Both the position numbers and the translations under genes were made by a program. Shown piece after piece: positions 18,575 through 25,647 of a stretch of 64,000 bases of DNA. This DNA comes from Guyparkeria sp. SCN-R1 (GTDB lineage Bacteria > Pseudomonadota > Gammaproteobacteria > Halothiobacillales > Halothiobacillaceae). Position 1 is the first letter of the stretch. Each line of letters opens with the position of its first letter. Location of the stretch: contig NZ_QZMT01000004.1 of NCBI RefSeq assembly GCF_003932495.1, forward strand, positions 1 through 64,000, written 5' to 3'. The notes below the pieces were generated by a model, which was given only the letters and a program-made list of their open reading frames with translations, was not told where the DNA came from and ran no database searches.

Positions 18575-19117
18575 TCAGCCAGCGGCGATCGTTTCGATCA
18601 ACTTGGCGTTGAAAGCCGGTAGGTCATCGGGATTGCGACTGGTGATCAGGCCGTTGTCGTCGACCACGTCCTCGTCAACCCAGACCGCCCCGGCATTCTT
18701 CAGGTCGGTCTGGATGCTGGGGTAGGAGGTCACCCGCCGGCCCTGGAGCACGTCGGCCTCGGCCAGCGTCCAACCACCATGACAGATCGCGGCCACCGGC
18801 TTTTGCTGATCGAAGAAGCTCCGGACGAAGGCGACGGCCTGCTCGTTCTGGCGCAACGCATCGGGATTCATCACCCCGCCGGGCAGCACCAGGGCATCGA
18901 AGTCCGACCCGTTGGCCGAATCCAGCGGCACGTCGACGTCGAAGGCATCACCCCAGTCGGTGTGCTGCCAGCCTTTTACCCGGCCGTCGGCCGGCGAGAC
19001 GATGTGGGCGGTTGCGCCGGCTTGTTCCAGCGCACGCTTCGGTTCGGTCAGCTCGACCTGCTCGAAGCCGTCGGCAACCAGCAGGGCGACGCGTTTACCG
19101 TTGAGTTGCTCGGTCAT
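18575..19117 (-). CDS. DJ-1/PfpI family protein (YhbO-like)
   Basis: A 180-residue single-domain class I glutamine-amidotransferase-like protein. The nucleophile elbow is AICHGGW with C112 and H113, and the partner acid is E19 in DGFEQVEL. These are the residues of PfpI/YhbO proteins, which have been reported as stress proteins acting on glycation damage or as peptidases. The exact activity cannot be read from sequence. ATG 19117 has AAGGAGG at a good distance. Confidence 0.88.
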   Translation of the reverse strand: MTEQLNGKRVALLVADGFEQVELTEPKRALEQAGATAHIVSPADGRVKGWQHTDWGDAFDVDVPLDSANGSDFDALVLPGGVMNPDALRQNEQAVAFVRSFFDQQKPVAAICHGGWTLAEADVLQGRRVTSYPSIQTDLKNAGAVWVDEDVVDDNGLITSRNPDDLPAFNAKLIETIAAG

Positions 19118-19305
19118 GGGTTGCCTCCTTGAGAAGCGATCGTGTGAAACCTGCGTCTAGCCTAGAAGACCAGACGAGTGTCTTCAGGCACGGGGCCCGT
19201 CATAAGAAGGGTGATCGACCGCCGTGATTTCGTGGCAGTCTCCGATCCGTCGGATCGACTATCCTTCGAGCAACGTTTTCCGAGGCCCGAATCCATGCTG
19301 TGTCC

Positions 19306-20310
19306 ATGTTTCGACTGATGCGCGTCGCCCGCGTTGCCAATGCGCTGGTGATTCCGATCGCACTGGTTTGCCTGCTCACGTTGTCATCGGCTCATGCCGA
19401 CTACTCCACGCCGGCACAGACCGTCTGGCTTGATGATCAGAAAGTGCGGTATCACCTGATGGGGGACGCAGGGGCGCCGGTGGCGATCGTGCTGGGCGGC
19501 GGGCCCGGCTTTTCCAGCTGGAACCTCGAGCCGGTGCAGCGTCGGCTCGCCGAGTTGGGCTACCGAACGGCCATCATGGACATGATCGGGGTGGGCGAGA
19601 ATGCCAACGGCGGGGAGTTGCCGACGGGGCAGGCCCTGCTGGATGTCTGGGTGGAACAGATCGAGGCACTGCGCCGGGCGGTGACCGACGAGCGGCCGGT
19701 GGTGCTGCTGGGGCATTCCTGGGGCGCATTGACGGCATTGCTCTACACGCGTACTCATCCCGACGCGGTACATCGCCTGGTGCTGCTCAATCCCGTCGAC
19801 CCGGAGCGCCGCGCGATGCGCGATGTCGCCGAGCAGATCGATCGGCGCCGGTCGAGGGAATTGGGCGAGAGCTGGGACGACGAGCGGGCCTGGGAGCAAC
19901 CAATGGGGGGAGGGGATGACTCGGCGGCGACCGCCCGTCATCAGATCGAGCGGTCGTTGCCGAGCTATTTTCGCGATTACGCGCAGGGCCAGCGGTATGC
20001 CGAGCAGTTCGATGACTCGGATTTCTCGCCGAGATTGAACATCGAGGGCTGGCGGGCGTACCGGGCCGACCCGGTCGACTACGCGACCATCCGGGAATGG
20101 GACATCCCGATTGATGTTATCGGCTGTCGGGACGACCTGTTGATGCCCGAGAGCCTGGACTCCCTGCAGGCGAACCTGTCGTTGGCGCGGGTCGAGGTGC
20201 TAACGGGATGCGTGCACTTTCCGTGGGAGGAGGTGCCAGGGGCATTCACCGAGGCGTTGACACGGATTGTGTCGCGGCCCGCCGGTCAGGGGGCCGGCAA
20301 CACCCCCTGA
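19306..20310 (+). CDS. exported alpha/beta hydrolase, proline-iminopeptidase-like
   Basis: A signal peptide of about 30 residues with hydrophobic core ALVIPIALVCLLTL ends near AHA-D, so the enzyme is probably periplasmic. The mature part has the oxyanion-loop motif GGGPGFSSW, the nucleophile elbow GHSWG (S138), an acid near D276 and H304 in CVHFPW. The GGGPG motif is typical of S33 peptidases such as proline iminopeptidase, but specificity is unknown. Start candidates are GTG 19300, ATG 19306 and ATG 19318; all keep the signal peptide. It converges on the entericidin-like gene 3 bases later. Confidence 0.78.
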   Translation: MFRLMRVARVANALVIPIALVCLLTLSSAHADYSTPAQTVWLDDQKVRYHLMGDAGAPVAIVLGGGPGFSSWNLEPVQRRLAELGYRTAIMDMIGVGENANGGELPTGQALLDVWVEQIEALRRAVTDERPVVLLGHSWGALTALLYTRTHPDAVHRLVLLNPVDPERRAMRDVAEQIDRRRSRELGESWDDERAWEQPMGGGDDSAATARHQIERSLPSYFRDYAQGQRYAEQFDDSDFSPRLNIEGWRAYRADPVDYATIREWDIPIDVIGCRDDLLMPESLDSLQANLSLARVEVLTGCVHFPWEEVPGAFTEALTRIVSRPAGQGAGNTP

Positions 20311-20313
20311 CCA

Positions 20314-20463
20314 TCAGTCCTCGTTCTTGTTTTCGTTCGCCGAGCCTTCGATGGCGCTGCCCAGGCTTCTGATGTCTTCGCCGAGGCCTTCCATGGTGTT
20401 GCAACCAGCGGTCAGGGCCAGCAGGCCGGCGAGGAAGCCGATGCTGAGGAGTCGTTTGATCAT
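20314..20463 (-). CDS. entericidin-like small lipoprotein 1
   Basis: A 49-residue peptide with a lysine-arginine N-terminus, a hydrophobic core and lipobox LTAGC (lipidated C21), followed by NTMEGLGEDI. The GCNTMEGLG motif is that of EcnA/EcnB-family membrane lipoproteins, which in E. coli form an antidote/bacteriolytic pair. A highly charged tail (ENKNED) ends it. Its paralogue lies 150 bases upstream on the same strand. Role as toxin or antidote cannot be assigned. Confidence 0.8.
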   Translation of the reverse strand: MIKRLLSIGFLAGLLALTAGCNTMEGLGEDIRSLGSAIEGSANENKNED

Positions 20464-20558
20464 GGCTGAGTCTCCGTGTGCGTTGTGTGGGCCATCGTCG
20501 GCGAGTGTCCGATCGATGCCGCCGCGTACTGCAATGCCGCGCCGGGGGCGGCGCGATC

Positions 20559-20590
20559 AAAAAAAGCCACACCATGTCGGGCGTGGCCTT
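20559..20590 (-). terminator. rho-independent terminator
   Basis: On the minus strand a stem GCCACGCC / GGTGTGGC (one G-T pair) is followed by seven T. It lies 25 bases after the second entericidin-like gene, so the two paralogues are probably separate transcripts. Confidence 0.8.
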
Positions 20591-20614
20591 GGTTCGCCCG
20601 GATGGCAGAGGGCG

Positions 20615-20767
20615 TCAATCGTGCTCGGCGGCCTCACCTTCGATCGATTCGCCCAGTTCCTGGGTATCCTGGCCCAGGCCTTCCATCGTGTTGCAGCCGG
20701 CCAGCAGGGTAAGCGAGCCTGCCATGGCAATCAGCATCGCAAGCCGTTTGAGAAATGTGTGAATCAT
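20615..20767 (-). CDS. entericidin-like small lipoprotein 2
   Basis: A 50-residue peptide with lipobox LLAGC (C25) and the same NTMEGLG motif as its downstream paralogue, then an acidic tail (GESIEGEAAEHD). ATG 20767 is followed directly by a membrane signal. The two peptides share the mature N-terminus but differ in charge at the C-terminus, as EcnA and EcnB do. A terminator follows at once. Confidence 0.8.
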   Translation of the reverse strand: MIHTFLKRLAMLIAMAGSLTLLAGCNTMEGLGQDTQELGESIEGEAAEHD

Positions 20768-20945
20768 TTTCCGATACCTCTTCCATTGTTCCCTACGGAC
20801 GCTCCGAGCGAACCGGCCAGGTCTCGGAGGTTTGAGCCGAAGATCACATCGTTGCCGATTCATTCGGGCAGTACCTAGGATAGTCCAACGACGACGAGGT
20901 TCCCGATCGGATGTGTCGAATCGGGTCCATGGATAAGGAGATGGC

Positions 20946-22166
20946 GTGGAAATACTGCTGATCGGCGTCCTGCTGCTGGCCGGTTTGGCCTTCGGCACCC
21001 TGGGGAGCCATTACTTCGGCGTCCCAAGGGTGGTCGGCTACATCCTGATCGGGATGCTGTTCTCACCGGACCTGCTGGGCGACTACCTTGGCCTGGATGC
21101 CGCGCGCTGGACCCAGCCACTGGTGGCCATCGCGCTGGGCATCGTCGCCTACCTGATCGGCGGGGCGGCCACTGTCGGGCAGCTGCGTCGCCTGGGCGTG
21201 TCGATCATCACGGCGACCGTCGGCAAGGTTGCCGGGGCGTTCCTGCTGGTGTTCGCCGGTTTTGTCTGGATGGGTGTGAGCGTGCCCGATCTGCCGGGCT
21301 GGGGCGTCCCGCTGGTGCTTGCCGCGCTGGCGACCATCACTGCCCCGGCCGCCATCGTCGCGATCATCCATCAATATCGTGCACGTGGACCGCTGACCAC
21401 GGCCTTGCTGGGCATGGTCGCGATGGACGACGCCCTTGGCGTGGTGATCTTCTCCGTGGCGTTGGCCCTGTTGGCCGCCGACGGCCTGGTGTCGGCCCTG
21501 CCGCTGGTGGTCTGGGAGATCGTCGCGGCGCTGGTGATCGGTGGAATCGGCGGCTGGCTGATCGAGCGGATCAGCCGCCTGCTGCACGAACACGAACTGC
21601 GCCTGGTCGCCCTGATCGGCGCGATCGTGCTGCTGGTGGGGCTGGCCGAGGCGTGGCACTTCTCCGGTCTGCTCGCGGCCATGACGCTGGGGTTCACCGC
21701 GCGCTGGTTTGGCGGGGTGCATGCCGAACGGCTGTTCGAGCCGGTCGAGCAACTCGAGGAGATGGTGTTCGTGCTGTTCTTCACCTTCGCCGGGTTGTAC
21801 TTCGACCTGTCCGTGGCGGTCGAGCACGGCTGGCTGATCCTGCTGTTCTTCGTGCTTCGGGCCGCGGGGCAGGTGATCGGCTCGTGGATTGGTGCACGCC
21901 TGGGCGGAGCGCCGCCGGCGATCGCGAACAACGTGGGCTTGGGCATGCTGCCGCAGGGTGGCGTGGCCGTGGGCATGGCGTTGATGCTCGAGGGGCAGCC
22001 ACGCTTTGCCGAGGTGGCGACCCTGGCAATCAACATCATTACGGCGAGCACGCTGCTGACCGAGTCGATCGGTGCGCTGGCCGCCCGGTTCGGCCTGAGA
22101 CGGGCCGGCGAACTCAACGCGGCCAATGGCGGACATGACGGGGGGCACGACGATGAAGGCAAGTAA
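20946..22166 (+). CDS. CPA2-type cation:proton antiporter
   Basis: A 406-residue, almost wholly hydrophobic protein with about 12 membrane segments. The first half has GYILIGMLFSP; the core has ATITAPAAIVAI and GMVAMDDALGVVIF, whose DD pair corresponds to the transport aspartates of Kef/NhaA-fold exchangers. The cytoplasmic RCK domain of KefB/C is missing; instead the next gene encodes a separate CBS protein overlapping its 3' end. Start is GTG 20946 after AAGGAG. Ion specificity (Na+ or K+ for H+) is not evident. Confidence 0.85.
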   Translation: MEILLIGVLLLAGLAFGTLGSHYFGVPRVVGYILIGMLFSPDLLGDYLGLDAARWTQPLVAIALGIVAYLIGGAATVGQLRRLGVSIITATVGKVAGAFLLVFAGFVWMGVSVPDLPGWGVPLVLAALATITAPAAIVAIIHQYRARGPLTTALLGMVAMDDALGVVIFSVALALLAADGLVSALPLVVWEIVAALVIGGIGGWLIERISRLLHEHELRLVALIGAIVLLVGLAEAWHFSGLLAAMTLGFTARWFGGVHAERLFEPVEQLEEMVFVLFFTFAGLYFDLSVAVEHGWLILLFFVLRAAGQVIGSWIGARLGGAPPAIANNVGLGMLPQGGVAVGMALMLEGQPRFAEVATLAINIITASTLLTESIGALAARFGLRRAGELNAANGGHDGGHDDEGK

Positions 22167-22581
22167 CTGGTTGGAAACTCATCCCGCTCGGGCGGTCACC
22201 GTGGCGCCCGACGCGTCACTGCCGGAGGCGGCGGCCCTGTTTCTCGAGCATCCCGAGGTGCGCGACATCTACGTGGTCGACGAGAAGGGGCGGGTTTGCG
22301 GCCACCTGGGGTTCCGTCGACTCGCTGGCCTGCTGCTCGCGCACCTGCGGCCGACCCACAGCCGGCGGCAACTGGTCGAACGGGTGACCGCCGGGGCCGT
22401 ACGCGAGCACATGGACGAGCACGTGCTGTGCATGCGCCCGGACGAGCGGATCAGCGAGGTGTTTCACCACCACATGGAACGGCGGGTCGAGGACATCCCG
22501 GTAGTCGACGCCGACCGACGATTGCTTGGGGTGATCCGCGTGGCGGATCTGTTGCGCAAGGCGATCGAGCCGGCGGGTTAA
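22153..22581 (+). CDS. two-CBS-domain protein
   Basis: A 142-residue protein made of a tandem CBS pair (about 7-60 and 85-140), recognised by [20 protein letters not shown] and [23 protein letters not shown] pairs bind adenosine nucleotides. ATG 22153 overlaps the antiporter gene by 14 bases, so this is probably its nucleotide-sensing regulator acting in trans. That link is inferred from overlap only. It converges with the RimB-like gene, sharing four bases at the stops. Confidence 0.82.
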   Translation: MKASNWLETHPARAVTVAPDASLPEAAALFLEHPEVRDIYVVDEKGRVCGHLGFRRLAGLLLAHLRPTHSRRQLVERVTAGAVREHMDEHVLCMRPDERISEVFHHHMERRVEDIPVVDADRRLLGVIRVADLLRKAIEPAG

Positions 22582-23060
22582 CCCTGTGGGGCAGTTGGGG
22601 GGATCTTGGGCTTGCCGGTGAGATAGGACGCCGCCGGGTCGACCAGAAAGCGTCCCTCCATCGCCTTGCGGCCGAGCAGCATGCGAAAGCGCATGGTGTC
22701 CCGGTCCGTCAGGGTCAGCTCGATCGACTGCTCGCTCTTGCCGATCACCAGCCGCGTGGCGATCACGTAGCGGTTTTCCCGGTGCCCGCCGGAGTCGGAG
22801 ACCTGGCGGCGGTCGAGCAACGGTGCCTCGCAGTGCACGACGGTGTCGCTGTCGCCCTGGATGGGGTGGATGCCAATACGGACCCAGTCGCCTCCGTCAC
22901 GGCGAAATGGCTCGACGGCAAAGGCATGCAGCGCGGAGGTGCGCGCGCCGGTATCGACCTTCACCTTGATCCGCCGGATGCCAAGATCGGGCAACCCCAC
23001 CCATTCGCGCCACCCTAGGCGGGTCAGTTGTTCGGTCGTGTCGTCCTTGTCATCCGTCAT
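22578..23060 (-). CDS. rimB: RimB-like retropepsin-fold protease
   Basis: A 160-residue protein with the aspartyl-protease-like motif [14 protein letters not shown] (D36-TGA) and later [15 protein letters not shown]. It belongs to the family often named ATP-dependent zinc protease. In Pseudomonas the rimABK genes encode RimB of this family, acting with RimK, which adds glutamates to ribosomal protein S6. Here the order rimK, AstE-like, rimB on one strand with gaps of 4 and 5 bases indicates one operon. No rimA-like gene was seen. Confidence 0.82.
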   Translation of the reverse strand: MTDDKDDTTEQLTRLGWREWVGLPDLGIRRIKVKVDTGARTSALHAFAVEPFRRDGGDWVRIGIHPIQGDSDTVVHCEAPLLDRRQVSDSGGHRENRYVIATRLVIGKSEQSIELTLTDRDTMRFRMLLGRKAMEGRFLVDPAASYLTGKPKIPPTAPQG

Positions 23061-23065
23061 GCGGT

Positions 23066-24097
23066 TCAGTCCTCCGAGGCGTCCTCGTCGTCGGCGTGGT
23101 TGGCCTGGAAATCCTCGACCTTGCCGGCGACCTCGCTGACGTCGCCCTTGAAGCGGGCGATGTGATAGACGGCATCGCCCTCGTGGACCAACGGGCGTTC
23201 CAGCCGGCCGATCACCACGCCGTCGCTGGGTGACACGATCGACTCGCGCCGACCGCTGTAGGCATCATCGACGTAACCCAGCGTGTCGCCGCGAGAGACC
23301 TGTGCGCCCAGTCGCACGACGGTGCCGAGCATGCCGCTTTCCGGGGCTCGTACCCAGAGGCTGCGCCGCGAGACAAACGGCTCCGGCCGAGGTGTCTTGC
23401 GCCGGTTGGGCGGCAGCATGTCCAGCGCGCGCATGACGTTGAGCACCCCCTGGGTGCCCGCCCGGATGGAGACCTCGTCGAAGCGCAACGCCTCGCCGGC
23501 TTCATAGAGCAGGGTGGGGATGCCCCGTTCCCCGGCGGCCGCACGCAGCGAGCCGTCGCGCAGGGAGGCATTGAGCAGCACCGGCACGTCGAAGGCCCGC
23601 GCCAGCCGCAGGGTCTCGGGGTCATCGAGATTGCCGCGGATCTGCGGCAGGTTCGTGCGATGGATCGCCCCGGTGTGCAGGTCGATGCCGTGACTGCAGC
23701 GGCTGACGATCTCCTCGAGGAACAGGTTGGCCAGGCGAGCGGCCAGCGAGCCCTCGTCCGAGCCCGGAAAGGAGCGATTGAGATCGCGCCGGTCGGGCAG
23801 GTAGCGGCTTTCGTGGATCAAGCCGTAGGCATTGACCACCGGCACGGCGATGAGCGTGCCGCGCAGGCGCTGCAGCGTTCGGGTCTTGAGCACGCGACGG
23901 ATGATCTCCACGCCGTTGAGCTCGTCGCCGTGGATGGCCGCACAGACGAACAACGTCGGACCGTCGCGTCGGCCGTGGATCACGTGCACCGGCATGGACA
24001 GCGCGGTGTGCGAACTCAGGCGCGGCATTTCCAGATCGACCAGGGCACGCCGCCCCGGTTCGATGCGCCGCCCGGCGATTTCGAAGGCCTCACGCAT
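23066..24097 (-). CDS. succinylglutamate desuccinylase/aspartoacylase-family protein
   Basis: A 343-residue M14-like zinc hydrolase. The zinc motif is [10 protein letters not shown] (H56, E59), followed by DLNRSFPG and IDLHTGA with the third His. The last 80 residues form a biotinyl-lipoyl-like beta region ([15 protein letters not shown]). Family members remove acyl groups from amino acids. It lies between rimK and rimB, so a role in trimming polyglutamate or S6 modification is tempting but unproven. The tail is rich in Asp and Glu. Confidence 0.82.
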   Translation of the reverse strand: MREAFEIAGRRIEPGRRALVDLEMPRLSSHTALSMPVHVIHGRRDGPTLFVCAAIHGDELNGVEIIRRVLKTRTLQRLRGTLIAVPVVNAYGLIHESRYLPDRRDLNRSFPGSDEGSLAARLANLFLEEIVSRCSHGIDLHTGAIHRTNLPQIRGNLDDPETLRLARAFDVPVLLNASLRDGSLRAAAGERGIPTLLYEAGEALRFDEVSIRAGTQGVLNVMRALDMLPPNRRKTPRPEPFVSRRSLWVRAPESGMLGTVVRLGAQVSRGDTLGYVDDAYSGRRESIVSPSDGVVIGRLERPLVHEGDAVYHIARFKGDVSEVAGKVEDFQANHADDEDASED

Positions 24098-24101
24098 GCG
24101 C

Positions 24102-25022
24102 TCAGCCCTGGCCGCGGGTGCGGGTCAGGCCGCGCTTGGTGCGCCGCTCGGCCAGCTTTTTCTCGATGAACTGGATCTGTGTCCCGGCGATGTCCTTGCC
24201 GGTGGCCGCCTCGATGCCCTCCAGCCCCGGCGAGGAATTGACCTCCATGACCACCGGTCCGTGGTTCGAGCGCAGCAGGTCGACGCCGGCGACATTCAGC
24301 CCCATGGTCTTGGCCGCGCGCACGGCCGTGGAGCGCTCCTCCGGGGTGATGCGAATCAGGCTGGCCGACCCGCCACGGTGCAGGTTCGAGCGGAATTCGC
24401 CTTCCTTGCCCTGGCGCTTCATCGCGGCGACCACCTTGTCGCCGATGACGAAGCAACGGATGTCGGCGCCACCGGCCTCCTTGATGTATTCCTGAACCAG
24501 AATGTTGGTTTTCATGCCCATGAAGGCTTCGATGACGCTCTCCGCGGCCTGCTTGGTTTCGGCCAGTACCACGCCGATGCCCTGCGTGCCTTCGAGCAAC
24601 TTGATGACCAGTGGCGCGCCGCCGACCATCTTGATCAGGTCCTCGACGTCGTCGGGGCGGTGGGCAAAGCCGGTCACCGGCAGGCCGATCCCCTTGCGCG
24701 AGAGCAGTTGCAGCGAGCGCAGCTTGTCGCGAGAGCGACTGATCGCGACGGACTCGTTGAGCGGGAAGGTGCCCAACATCTCGAACTGGCGCAGCACCGA
24801 GGCGCCATAGAAGGTCACCGACGCCCCGATGCGCGGGATGACCGCGTCGAAGTCGTCGAGCGTTTCGCCCTTGTAGTGCACCTTGGGCTTGTTCGAGGTG
24901 ATGTTCATGTAACAGCGCAGCACGTCGAGCACCCGCACCTCGTGGCCACGTTCGGTGGCGGCCTCGACCAGGCGTCGGGTGGAGTAGAGCTTCGGGTTGC
25001 GCGACAGGATGGCGATCTTCAT
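24102..25022 (-). CDS. rimK: ribosomal protein S6 glutamate ligase
   Basis: RimK is an ATP-grasp ligase that adds glutamate residues to the C-terminus of ribosomal protein S6 and can make poly-alpha-glutamate. The 306-residue product has the N-terminal [18 protein letters not shown], the ATP-grasp loop [11 protein letters not shown] and the metal site [13 protein letters not shown]. It is first in a three-gene operon. Length and motifs match E. coli RimK (300 residues). Confidence 0.95.
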   Translation of the reverse strand: MKIAILSRNPKLYSTRRLVEAATERGHEVRVLDVLRCYMNITSNKPKVHYKGETLDDFDAVIPRIGASVTFYGASVLRQFEMLGTFPLNESVAISRSRDKLRSLQLLSRKGIGLPVTGFAHRPDDVEDLIKMVGGAPLVIKLLEGTQGIGVVLAETKQAAESVIEAFMGMKTNILVQEYIKEAGGADIRCFVIGDKVVAAMKRQGKEGEFRSNLHRGGSASLIRITPEERSTAVRAAKTMGLNVAGVDLLRSNHGPVVMEVNSSPGLEGIEAATGKDIAGTQIQFIEKKLAERRTKRGLTRTRGQG

Positions 25023-25147
25023 GGGCTGGGCTCGATCCGGAAGATAAAAGTGGGTGTGGTGAATGATGACCCAACTGTAGGAAAGATCGCGCCGGATTGG
25101 GCGGGACGGCCCACGACCGGTGGCCGGACGGCCAGCGGAGCGGTATC

Positions 25148-25234
25148 TGGTGCGGGTGGCCGGACTCGAACCGGCACGGCCTTTCGGCCTGCAGATTTTA
25201 AGTCTGCTGTGTCTACCAATTCCACCACACCCGC
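25148..25234 (-). tRNA. tRNA-Leu(UAA)
   Basis: An 87-base class II tRNA on the minus strand. The acceptor stem GCGGGTG pairs with CACCCGC, the anticodon stem is GCAGA/TCTGC with loop CTTAAAA (anticodon TAA), and the variable arm is long (AGGCCGAAAGGCC). The T arm contains GGTTCGAGTCC, and the 3' CCA is encoded. It reads UUA codons. Confidence 0.97.
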
Positions 25235-25316
25235 GATGGGACTCGGCCGGGCGGGGTGCCCGGCGGCGGGCATTCTATCGCCTTTCGTCGGTGTCGGCGA
25301 ACCGCATGCATGGGCG

Positions 25317-25590
25317 TTAAGGAGCCTCTACGCGGATGTCATGCCGCTCTGCGCGTCTTGAGCCGGGCAGATGCAAGGCGTTCGTCCGCCGCGGAAGGGC
25401 CGTTCCCTTTTCAAGGACGACAACACAGCAGATGCCCGGCTCAAGGCGCGCCCTGCGGGGCCTGTCGAGCCGCCCGTGCCCGGCGTTGCGTCGCCTTGAC
25501 GTGGCCACCGGCACGCCGGCGACGACGCGCCTTGATCACGAACGGCTCGACCGGCCAGAGTGGCATGGCATCCGCGTAGAGGCTCCTTAA
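25317..25590 (-). mobile_element. structured non-coding element, copy B
   Basis: A 274-base relative of copy A in reverse orientation, between tRNA-Leu and the PreP gene. The outer arms 25317-25350 and 25557-25590 match over 34 bases with two mismatches and begin TTAAGGAGCC. H2 lies at 25351-25451 with arms 25351-25387 and 25415-25451, and H1 at 25459-25556. The linker is 7 bases, as in copies A and C. The H2 arms carry the shared CTTGAGCCGGGCA. Interior identity to copy C is high. The outer-arm sequence differs from copy A but still pairs within itself. Confidence 0.87.
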
Positions 25591-25647
25591 GGTACGTTAC
25601 ACTCACGCGTTCGATTCATTCAGCACAGCCCGGAGTTATCCGCGATC

